DNA of 6,990 bases from contig JAGQIY010001250.1 of assembly GCA_020430865.1 (NCBI GenBank), forward strand, positions 1 through 6,990, in the 5' to 3' direction. The notes below the pieces were generated by a model that was not told the DNA's origin, made no database searches, and saw nothing but the letters and a program-made list of their open reading frames with translations. Positions 1-5,663 of the stretch are shown piece after piece; position 1 is the stretch's first letter; the number at the start of each line of letters is the position of its first letter. The translations under genes were made by a program, and so were the position numbers. The stretch is from Myxococcales bacterium. GTDB lineage: Bacteria > Myxococcota > Polyangia > Polyangiales > Polyangiaceae.

Positions 1-1
1 C

Positions 2-235
2 CGCTACGCCGACCAGGCCGACGTCGCCCGCCACCACGGCCTGACCCGCGCCCGGCTCACCCAGCTGATGAACCTCCTCCTGCTCGCCCCCGACATCCAG
101 GAGGAGGTCCTCGCCCTCGAGTACCCCACCGGCCGCGAGCCGATCACCGAGCGGACGCTGCGCCGCCTGCTGGAGAGCCTGGTCTGGGAGGACCAGCGGA
201 CGCTGTGGGCGGAGCTGCGGCGTTCATACGTGTGA
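2..235 (+). CDS. Helix-turn-helix protein, C-terminal part (recombinase-associated type)
   Basis: The open frame enters from the left edge and ends at a TGA at 233-235, leaving 77 visible residues with no start codon in view. Early in the fragment there is a helix-turn-helix pattern, with an ADVARHHGLTRARLTQLM core followed by LLLLAPDIQEEVLAL, which resembles the KorB/ParB-like HTH used for sequence-specific DNA binding. The tail (ITERTLRRLL, then W-x-x-Q-R-x-x-W) matches my memory of small proteins, or C-terminal segments, found next to site-specific recombinases in high-GC bacteria. That family link is from memory and untested. It lies 71 bases upstream of the operon on the same strand, and its last codons overlap the first operator-like dyad. 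It could instead be the end of a larger recombinase or of a plasmid partition-like protein. The function is not shown by the fragment; DNA binding is the only role I would defend. Confidence 0.7.
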   Translation, partial: RYADQADVARHHGLTRARLTQLMNLLLLAPDIQEEVLALEYPTGREPITERTLRRLLESLVWEDQRTLWAELRRSYV

Positions 236-242
236 CCTCACA
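231..242. promoter_or_regulatory. Operator-like dyad 1 (TGTGA-CC-TCACA)
   Basis: TGTGACCTCACA is a 5+5 inverted repeat around a 2-base centre. It overlaps the stop codon of the left-edge gene and lies just upstream of the -35 box. It is the reverse complement of the dyad at 294-305. The spacing differs from the CRP/FNR-type consensus, which has a longer centre. Confidence 0.45.
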
Positions 243-248
243 TCCGTG

Positions 249-277
249 TTGACAAGCGCGCCGGGCGGGTGTAGCTT
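249..277 (+). promoter_or_regulatory. Predicted sigma70-type promoter of the defence-like operon
   Basis: A perfect TTGACA -35 box at 249-254 is followed by a 17-base GC-rich spacer and a TAGCTT -10 box at 272-277. The -10 matches TATAAT at only three positions, but TAG-type -10 boxes behind a perfect -35 are common in high-GC bacteria. Transcription would begin near 283-286, giving a leader of roughly 20-25 bases before the GTG at 307. It is the only intergenic gap over 20 bases in the window, so it is the obvious promoter for everything downstream. It is inferred from sequence only. Confidence 0.6.
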
Positions 278-286
278 GTCGACAAG
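275..286. promoter_or_regulatory. 12-base perfect palindrome (CTTGTCGACAAG) over the -10/start point
   Basis: CTTGTCGACAAG reads the same on both strands. It overlaps the last bases of the -10 box and the expected transcription start. A protein bound here would block RNA polymerase, so it is a good candidate repressor operator. Its half-site GACAAG also occurs at 251-256, exactly 30 bases upstream and within the -35 box. The binding protein is not identified; the 126-aa protein of the operon and the left-edge HTH protein are the local candidates. Confidence 0.5.
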
Positions 287-293
287 TTGCTCT

Positions 294-305
294 TGTGAGG
301 TCACA
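294..305. promoter_or_regulatory. Operator-like dyad 2 (TGTGA-GG-TCACA) over the ribosome binding site
   Basis: TGTGAGGTCACA is the second copy of the dyad, in the untranslated leader of the first operon gene. It contains the GAGG ribosome binding site at 297-300. Its centre is 63 bases from the centre of dyad 1, with the promoter between them. A protein bound at both sites could close a small loop over the promoter. Confidence 0.45.
297..300 (+). promoter_or_regulatory. Ribosome binding site that decides the GTG start at 307
   Basis: GAGG lies 6 bases before GTG 307. The longer in-frame start, GTG 295, and the internal ATG 346 have no comparable purine-rich site before them, so 307 is the best supported start. 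Confidence 0.5.
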
Positions 306-306
306 C

Positions 307-1674
307 GTGCGAGTCGAAACCGTCCCTCCAACACTGCTCGCCACCATGGGGTGGTCGCCCGAGCTGTTCGCCGGCCCCGCTGCCGTCGCGATCCGGGCGG
401 GCGTGTCTGGGACGACGCTCGCGCGGATGGGCGCTCGGGTGATCGACGGCTGGCGCGTGAGCGAGACTCCCAGCGCGATGAACTACGACCCCCGCGCCGC
501 CGAGACGCCGGTGTACCGGCAAGCGAACATCGGCCAGTTCCGGTTGGCCCTCGGTGATCAGCACTGGGCTACTCCCCGGATCACGGGGCGGTGGTGCGTG
601 CAGCCCGATGACGTCGTGCTGAACAAGCTGGCCCCCGTGCGCGCCGCGTTCGTCACCCCCAACGCGAAGCGGCACCCCGTGGATGGCAACTCCATCATCG
701 TCCGCGGCCTCTCGAGGCGCGCCGCCGCGTGGCTCGCCGTCTGCCTGAATCAGGCCGGCTACGAGCAGCTGCTCGTCGTCGAGTCGGGCGTGCTCAAGCG
801 CGTGGGTCTGGGGGCGCTCGCGTCGTTGCAGCTGCCGCCCGCCCCACCGGAGATGGACACGCTCGCGGCCCGCCTTCGCGAGATCATCGACGAGACCACC
901 CTCGTCGGCGAGCGCCTCCACGACGTGCAGACCGAGGCCCTCGCCGAGGCGAGCCTCGGCGATCGACCGGCGACGGACCTGCGCGGTGGCCACTTCTTTC
1001 CGGGCCGAGCCATGACGGGCGACAACTGGCTTCCCTCCTGGGTCGCGTTGCGGGCGGAGCACGCCACCCTCGACACGGAGAACGGGTGGGTCGCCCTCGC
1101 CGACCTGGCGTCGTTCGACGATCGGGCTCGTCTCGGCCCAGTCGATGACCGCGCGCGCTCCCTTCGCTTGAGCGATGTGGGGGAGGATCTGTTCGTCCCC
1201 TCGGCCGACCAGGGCCTGGCCTCTGAGGCCACCGGGACCCGCATGCTCGCGAAGCCGCTGGTCCCCGGCGAGGTCCTGGTGTCGACTCTCGGCAGTAGCT
1301 TCCGCGCGGCCTACGTCGACGAGGAGGCGCCGGCGCACACGCATCCCATCGACGGATGGGTGCGGCTTCGGTTTCGCGAGACGCCGGCGGCGTGGGCTCT
1401 ACTGCTCTCGACGGCTCCGGTTCGATCGCAGGCCGCGCGTCTCACCATCGGCTCGGTGCAGCAGTTCGTCCCGCCTGACGCGCTCCGCATGCTCCGGCTG
1501 CCGACGCCGCCGCGAGAGGTTCGAGACCGGTGGCAGCGCGCCGTCGAGCGACACCACGCGCAACGTCGCGCCCTCGACCGTCGCTGGTCCGATCTCCTGG
1601 TCGAGCTCTCATCGCTGTTCGATGCCGTACATCGACCGTTCCGGTCGCGCCGGGCGACGGAGGTGACCCCATGA
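307..1674 (+). CDS. Divergent restriction-modification specificity (S) protein, two recognition domains
   Basis: This is a predicted DNA-recognition subunit of 455 aa, a usual length for a full type I S protein. Visible layout: a first target recognition domain at about residues 30-180, with a QANIGQF motif, a D101-D102-V-V-L segment and a V-x-S-G-V-L-x-R loop before an L-P-x-A-P strand; a helical spacer at about 183-215; a second recognition domain at about 240-400 with P320-G-E-V-L-V-S-T-L-G; and a C-terminal charged helix at about 404-445 (VRDRWQRAVERHHAQRR). The repeated G/D-[DE]-V-L strand and the paired helices are typical of the S family. It is much less canonical than the second S protein at 4131-5663 and lacks that protein's R-L-D-x-x-Y-Y opening. 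It is first in the operon, and its stop overlaps the next start by 4 bases. It may give the methyltransferase a second specificity, or recognise DNA for another effector; the sequence does not decide. Alternative starts are GTG 295 and ATG 346. Confidence 0.75.
   Translation: MRVETVPPTLLATMGWSPELFAGPAAVAIRAGVSGTTLARMGARVIDGWRVSETPSAMNYDPRAAETPVYRQANIGQFRLALGDQHWATPRITGRWCVQPDDVVLNKLAPVRAAFVTPNAKRHPVDGNSIIVRGLSRRAAAWLAVCLNQAGYEQLLVVESGVLKRVGLGALASLQLPPAPPEMDTLAARLREIIDETTLVGERLHDVQTEALAEASLGDRPATDLRGGHFFPGRAMTGDNWLPSWVALRAEHATLDTENGWVALADLASFDDRARLGPVDDRARSLRLSDVGEDLFVPSADQGLASEATGTRMLAKPLVPGEVLVSTLGSSFRAAYVDEEAPAHTHPIDGWVRLRFRETPAAWALLLSTAPVRSQAARLTIGSVQQFVPPDALRMLRLPTPPREVRDRWQRAVERHHAQRRALDRRWSDLLVELSSLFDAVHRPFRSRRATEVTP
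1659..1666 (+). promoter_or_regulatory. Strong ribosome binding site for the 126-aa gene
   Basis: GGAGGTGA is a near-perfect anti-16S match inside the last codons of the upstream S gene. It sits only 4 bases from the overlapping ATG at 1671. The strong site suggests the small protein is translated at a good level and supports this start over longer in-frame ones. Confidence 0.55.
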
Positions 1675-2051
1675 CGCCGCAATTCGCCGCCGAGCTGCTC
1701 GGCACGCTCAAGGAGAAGGCCCTCGGCCTCGACGAGCTCCACGAGCGTACGCGACTGTCCGGAAGCACCTGGAGCTGCGACCAGCTCGAGCTGTTCCTGC
1801 TCTGCGCGGAGGGCGTCGAGCGCGACGACGCGGGCCGGTTCCGGGCCGGCGGTGACACCGCCCTGGACGAGCTCCAGGCGGCCATCATCGCCGCCGTGCG
1901 CTCGTTCGCGGGGAGGCCGGTTCCCGCAGCGCAGGTTCGCTCGCGCCTCCCCAACCACTTCGTGACGACGGACGAGCAGGTTCTCGCTGTCGCCCGACGC
2001 ACCGCTGGGCTCGAGGTCTTCGGCCCGAAACTCATCCGCATCGCCCAGTAG
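1671..2051 (+). CDS. Small tandem winged-helix-like protein, candidate regulator
   Basis: A 126-aa protein starting at the ATG that overlaps the upstream stop (ATGA), behind a strong ribosome binding site. Two similar helical units can be seen. The first, residues 1-60, has a LLGTLKEKALGLDELHERT helix pair, then a probable recognition helix (WSCDQLELFLL), then a D-D-A-G-R-F-R wing. The second, residues 65-126, has AAIIAAVRSFAG, then VPAAQVRSRLP, then TTDEQVLAVARR, and ends in a β-wing (LEVFGPKLIRI). The second unit recalls HARE-HTH or sigma region 4-like winged helices. No catalytic motif, signal peptide or membrane segment is present. It sits directly before the methyltransferase, the same order as the small HTH gene and methyltransferase of methylation-associated defence systems as I remember them. 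Likely roles are transcriptional control of the operon at the 231-305 sites or DNA binding within the complex. The fold is inferred from pattern only. Confidence 0.72.
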   Translation: MTPQFAAELLGTLKEKALGLDELHERTRLSGSTWSCDQLELFLLCAEGVERDDAGRFRAGGDTALDELQAAIIAAVRSFAGRPVPAAQVRSRLPNHFVTTDEQVLAVARRTAGLEVFGPKLIRIAQ

Positions 2052-2067
2052 GCACAGGAGAACACGC

Positions 2068-4131
2068 ATGGCACGCCCGAAGAAGGCCTCCACCGACACC
2101 GCAGCCCCCACGGCTGTCACCTCCGACGAGAAGAGCGTCCTCAAGTCGCTCACGCACTCGCTCGCGACCGGCGGGTTCGACCAGAAGGTCGACCTGAAGG
2201 TGAGCGAGCCGGGGATGGCCGCATCCATCGTGTGGGGTCGGCACGAGGGCGCCGAGACCCCGCGGGTCCTCGCGCTCGTGCTCCCGACCGCGGAGTGGAG
2301 CAAGGCCAACGCCGACGAGGTGCAGATGCTCTCGTGGACGCTGCCTCCTCCGGACACGGCGCAGGATCAGTACCCGCAGTTCGCCGCAGTGAAGGACACC
2401 GAGGACAAGCTGGAGGTGTTCTTCGACCTCGCGCCCGGTGCTCCCCACCAGATCGACAAGCTGCCGAGCCTGCGGGAGATCAACGACTACAAGCGCATCA
2501 AGGCCGACCCGACCTACCGCTGGTCGATGCGGATGTACGACCGCCTGATGAAGGGCTTCAACGCCCTGCACGAGCGCATCTACCAGACGCACAAGGACCG
2601 GGTGAACGGCAAGAACGACATCATCGAGGAGGTGGCGAAGCTCCTCTTCCTCGAGTCGTTCCGACTGCACCACGAGGGCGCGCTGACCTTCGATCACAAC
2701 GGCAAGAAGCTCGACCTCAAGACCGTGTTCACGACGGCTCACGTGAAGGCCGGCGGCGCCGCGGCGGTGGCCGAGATCCAGTCGGCCTTCGAGCACTTCA
2801 AGGTTCACCCCGACTACGTCGTGACCGACGACGCCGGGAACAGGCACGCCATCTTCGACAAGAACGCTCACCTACGCATCGAGCAGCCGGGCAACTACGA
2901 GGCAGTACTCTCGCTCATCCAGGATCTCGGCCCGGTCACCGACAACCGCGGTGAGGTCATCAAGAAGCAGGGCACGCTCGCGGACATCGCCGCCGACGTA
3001 CTTGGCCGCGCCTTCGACGTGTTCCTTCGCGCGAACTTCGAGTCCAAGGGTGGCCTCGGCATCTATCTGACGCCGGCTCCGGTGAAGCAGGCGATGCTCG
3101 CGCTCGCCTTCCACGACATCAAGGAGAGCACCGAGGATGCCGCGAGCCTCGTCGCCCGCGACGGCAAGGGGCGCCCCGCTTTCCGCTTTTGCGATCCCAC
3201 CTGCGGCAGCGCCGGCTTCCTTTCCGTGGCGCTCAACCACCTCCGGCGTACCCTCGATGAGATCGGCGGCAAGGCCACCGCCACCGAGGAGGCTCGCCGC
3301 AAGCTCTTCGTCGAAATGTGCGAGTACTCCTTCGTCGGCGCCGACTCGTCGCCGCAGATGGTGATGCTGGCGCGGGTGAACATGGCGCTCCTCGGCGCGC
3401 CGAAGGCCCGCATCTTCTACACCCAGAACTCGCTCACGAGCCGGCAGCTCGAGCCTGGCTCCTTCGACCTCATCTGCACGAACCCACCCTTCGGCACGCC
3501 GAAGTTCAACAAGAACCAGCAGGAAGCCAAGAAGGCCCACGAGGCCGCCATGGAGGCGATCCTCGAGACCTTCCGGTCGGACCTCACCCCGCGCGACGGT
3601 CGCGGCGGTGGCTATGACTACTCGCCGACGGTCACCGGCCTCGCCATGGGCGGCAAGCCGAACAGCAAGGGCGTGTGGAACAACGCATCGACGAACACCG
3701 ACCCGGCGGTGCTGTTCATCGACCGCTGCCTGCAGCTGCTCAAGCCGGGCGGGCGACTCCTCATCGTCCTGCCCGACGGCGTGCTCTGCAACTCCGGCGA
3801 CCGCTACGTGCGCGAGTACATCATGGGCACGAAGGACGAGGCCACCGGCGAGTTCCACGGCGGCAAGGCCATCGTCAAGGGCGTCATCAGCCTGCCGGCC
3901 GACGCCTTCAAGCTCTCGGGCACGGGCGCGAAGACCAGCGTGCTCTACGTCCAGAAGCGCCACGCGCGAAAGGACGACGGCGAGAAGTTCCAGGATGAGC
4001 CGCAGACCGACGTGTTCATGGCTGTCGCGGACACCCTCGGGTACGTCGTCAAGAACAACGTCGAGGACTACAGCGCGGGCGTTCCCAACGACCTGGCCGC
4101 CATCGTTGGCGCGTACGTGCGGGGGGAGTGA
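2068..4131 (+). CDS. N6-adenine DNA methyltransferase, type I M (HsdM-like) class
   Basis: A 687-aa S-adenosylmethionine-dependent methyltransferase predicted to methylate adenine N6 in duplex DNA, with site choice supplied by an S protein. Motifs in order: an M-type helical N-terminal domain at about 150-200 (MRMYDRLMKGF; IIEEVAKLLFLESF); the cofactor loop D376-P-T-C-G-S-A-G-F384, where type I enzymes usually have GSGG; an acidic strand at G424-A-D426 followed by the MLARVNM helix; the catalytic N472-P-P-F475; the strand LLKPGGRLLIVLPDGVL at about 557-573; and VISLPADAFK then TSVLYVQK at about 606-630. It is longer than typical HsdM (about 500-530 aa). The extra part is mainly residues 1-150, which I cannot assign with confidence. 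AGGAG at 2056-2060 lies 7 bases before the ATG. Its stop overlaps the start of the second S gene by one base, so M and S are translationally coupled. No endonuclease motif is evident. Confidence 0.95.
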   Translation: MARPKKASTDTAAPTAVTSDEKSVLKSLTHSLATGGFDQKVDLKVSEPGMAASIVWGRHEGAETPRVLALVLPTAEWSKANADEVQMLSWTLPPPDTAQDQYPQFAAVKDTEDKLEVFFDLAPGAPHQIDKLPSLREINDYKRIKADPTYRWSMRMYDRLMKGFNALHERIYQTHKDRVNGKNDIIEEVAKLLFLESFRLHHEGALTFDHNGKKLDLKTVFTTAHVKAGGAAAVAEIQSAFEHFKVHPDYVVTDDAGNRHAIFDKNAHLRIEQPGNYEAVLSLIQDLGPVTDNRGEVIKKQGTLADIAADVLGRAFDVFLRANFESKGGLGIYLTPAPVKQAMLALAFHDIKESTEDAASLVARDGKGRPAFRFCDPTCGSAGFLSVALNHLRRTLDEIGGKATATEEARRKLFVEMCEYSFVGADSSPQMVMLARVNMALLGAPKARIFYTQNSLTSRQLEPGSFDLICTNPPFGTPKFNKNQQEAKKAHEAAMEAILETFRSDLTPRDGRGGGYDYSPTVTGLAMGGKPNSKGVWNNASTNTDPAVLFIDRCLQLLKPGGRLLIVLPDGVLCNSGDRYVREYIMGTKDEATGEFHGGKAIVKGVISLPADAFKLSGTGAKTSVLYVQKRHARKDDGEKFQDEPQTDVFMAVADTLGYVVKNNVEDYSAGVPNDLAAIVGAYVRGE

Positions 4132-4133
4132 TG
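4121..4133 (+). promoter_or_regulatory. G-rich M/S junction with TGATG stop-start overlap
   Basis: A run of six G (4121-4126) runs into AGTGATG. The stop of the methyltransferase (TGA 4129-4131) shares its last base with the ATG at 4131, and a GTG at 4128 is also in frame. The purine run acts as a ribosome binding site that is very close to either start, which suggests that S translation depends on ribosomes finishing M. Confidence 0.5.
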
Positions 4134-5663
4134 GACATCTCGCGAATCACCCCTTCCGTGCTGACCGAAGATCGGTTGGACGCTTCGTACTACGGCACGA
4201 GGTACCTGAAGAACGAAGCGTTCCTGAAGAAGTGCGGATTGCCGTTGGCTCCGATCGGCACACTCACCGACAAGTGCAACTGCGGCGCAACCCCGAAAGA
4301 GGTTGTCTACGACGGAAAGGGCATCGGTCTCGTCCGCACCACCGACGTACGACCGAACGTGTTCCTCGCCGAGGGCGTTCTGCGCACGAGCGGGCTGCGG
4401 GTGTCTCCCGAGGCCAGCGTGGCCGCAGTCCCTGGTGATCTGCTCTACACGATGAGCGGGACGATCGGGTACGCGGCTGTCGTCCATGACGGCGTAGACG
4501 TCGTCAGCTTCAGCAACACGATCGCGCGTGCACGGTTCTCTTCGAAGTCTGGCCAGGACCCCCGCTTCACCGCGGCGTTCTTCAACTGTGCGTATGGCTA
4601 CACGCAGTCGTTGAGGCTGGTCAGCGGCGGCATCCAGGGGCACGTGATGCCGAACCCGTTCAAGCGCTTGCCCGTGCCGACCCCGCACTTCGATGCTCAG
4701 CGCTACATCGGCGACAAGGTCCGGCTGGCGGAGCGGCTGCGGGAGCGCGCGCGGAGCCTCGATGCCCTTACGTTCGCCACCTTCGATGCGCTGACGCAGA
4801 ATCTCCCGCATCCGCAGAGGGCGTTTCGTGTCCCGTCGGCCGAAGTCGAGGCATATCGACTCAACCCGAATCACTTTGATCCGGTTGTTCGTGCGGCCAT
4901 TCGTGCGGCAAAGGGCTGTACGCGACTCCATATGCTTTCCGACCTCATCGCCGATGGCGACATCGCGGGAGGTGCTACACCGCTGGGCGCACAGTACGTC
5001 GCGGACGGGATCTTCTTCGCCCGCGTGCAGAACGTGAAACCCCTTCGTCTCGATCGGACCGACGCTGCCTTCATCACGACGGACCAGGATGGCCAGATTG
5101 CACGAAGCCGCTGCCGTGCCGACGACGTGGTGCTGTCGATCACCGGCTACCCGGGTACGGCCTCGGTCGTTCTGGATGAGGACCTACCGCTCAACATCAA
5201 CCAGCACTCTGTGCGCTTCGCGGTCCGTTCAGACTTCGGAGCAGGCTATGTGGCAGCCGCGATCAATAGCCGCTTCGGTCAACTTCAGGTGGGGCGACTC
5301 GCCGTTGGTGGAACGCGGGACGCACTTGACTACACCTCCGTTCGGTCGCTGCTGGTTCCCGAGCTTGAGGGCGAGGTCCGGGCGCGTGTGAATGTACAGG
5401 TGAAGCGCGCCAACCTGTGCGTCCGTGCCGCTCAACGACTGACTGCTGCTGCGACGACGCTGGTCGAGAACCTCATTGAAGGGAAGGTCAACGAGGCCGA
5501 CCTCGTCGCCGCGCAGAAGGCACTCGAGTCCGGCGACCGCGGTCTCGATCGCGCCATCCTTCAGGCGCTCCGGCAGAACGGGAACCCCGCGCAGCCGCTC
5601 GTCGCGGACCTCGACGGCCTGTACGCGCTCCTCGACGAGCTGGACCAGGAGACGAACGCATGA
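4131..5663 (+). CDS. Type I-like restriction-modification specificity (S) subunit with C-terminal extension
   Basis: A 510-aa DNA-recognition subunit, the likely direct partner of the methyltransferase it overlaps. It is built from two S repeats. Repeat 1 opens with R15-L-D-A-S-Y-Y and carries P101-G-D-L-L-Y-T-M-S-G-T-I-G, the hallmark strand-turn of target recognition domains, and ends in a charged helix at about 192-226. Repeat 2 opens with R243-L-N-P-N-H-F-D-P and carries D331-D-V-V-L-S-I-T-G-Y-P-G. The two openings are 228 residues apart. A second helical region follows (about 415-450), then a tail of about 60 residues (LIEGKVNEADLVAAQKAL; DLDGLYALLDEL) beyond the usual S end. Codon use in the recognition domains is visibly less GC-rich than in the tail and in the flanking genes, as expected where recognition domains are exchanged. 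The start may instead be the GTG at 4128. The next gene overlaps by 4 bases. Confidence 0.88.
   Translation: MDISRITPSVLTEDRLDASYYGTRYLKNEAFLKKCGLPLAPIGTLTDKCNCGATPKEVVYDGKGIGLVRTTDVRPNVFLAEGVLRTSGLRVSPEASVAAVPGDLLYTMSGTIGYAAVVHDGVDVVSFSNTIARARFSSKSGQDPRFTAAFFNCAYGYTQSLRLVSGGIQGHVMPNPFKRLPVPTPHFDAQRYIGDKVRLAERLRERARSLDALTFATFDALTQNLPHPQRAFRVPSAEVEAYRLNPNHFDPVVRAAIRAAKGCTRLHMLSDLIADGDIAGGATPLGAQYVADGIFFARVQNVKPLRLDRTDAAFITTDQDGQIARSRCRADDVVLSITGYPGTASVVLDEDLPLNINQHSVRFAVRSDFGAGYVAAAINSRFGQLQVGRLAVGGTRDALDYTSVRSLLVPELEGEVRARVNVQVKRANLCVRAAQRLTAAATTLVENLIEGKVNEADLVAAQKALESGDRGLDRAILQALRQNGNPAQPLVADLDGLYALLDELDQETNA

Larger units (their letters stand above)
228..308. repeat. 15-base perfect inverted repeat flanking the promoter
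   Basis: Bases 228-242 are the exact reverse complement of 294-308 (ACGTGTGACCTCACA and its partner), separated by 51 bases that hold the promoter and the CTTGTCGACAAG palindrome. Because each arm is itself nearly palindromic, paired operator copies explain the repeat better than an RNA hairpin. There is no T-run after it, so it is not a terminator. Confidence 0.7.

Noticed and set aside
231..305. CRP/FNR-type binding sites
   Set aside because: The halves TGTGA/TCACA look like CRP halves, but the centre is 2 bases rather than 6, and both copies share this spacing. A different regulator is more likely.
295..306. GTG 295 as the start of the first S gene
   Set aside because: It has no ribosome binding site upstream and lies inside the second dyad. 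GTG 307 has GAGG 6 bases before it. The longer form cannot be fully excluded.
228..308. Rho-independent terminator for the left gene
   Set aside because: The inverted repeat has a 51-base loop and no T-run after it, and the loop contains a good promoter. Operator or recombination-site explanations fit better.
301..1344. Long minus-strand open frame (347 codons) opposite the first S gene
   Set aside because: High-GC genes often leave long open frames on the opposite strand. The translation is Arg/Gly/Ala-rich with no domain pattern, while the + frame has clear S-protein motifs and operon spacing.
2872..3963. Long minus-strand open frame (363 codons) opposite the methyltransferase
   Set aside because: It lies opposite the catalytic domain, whose DPTCGSAGF and NPPF motifs fix the real frame. 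Its product is low-complexity and Val/Arg/Ala/Glu-rich.
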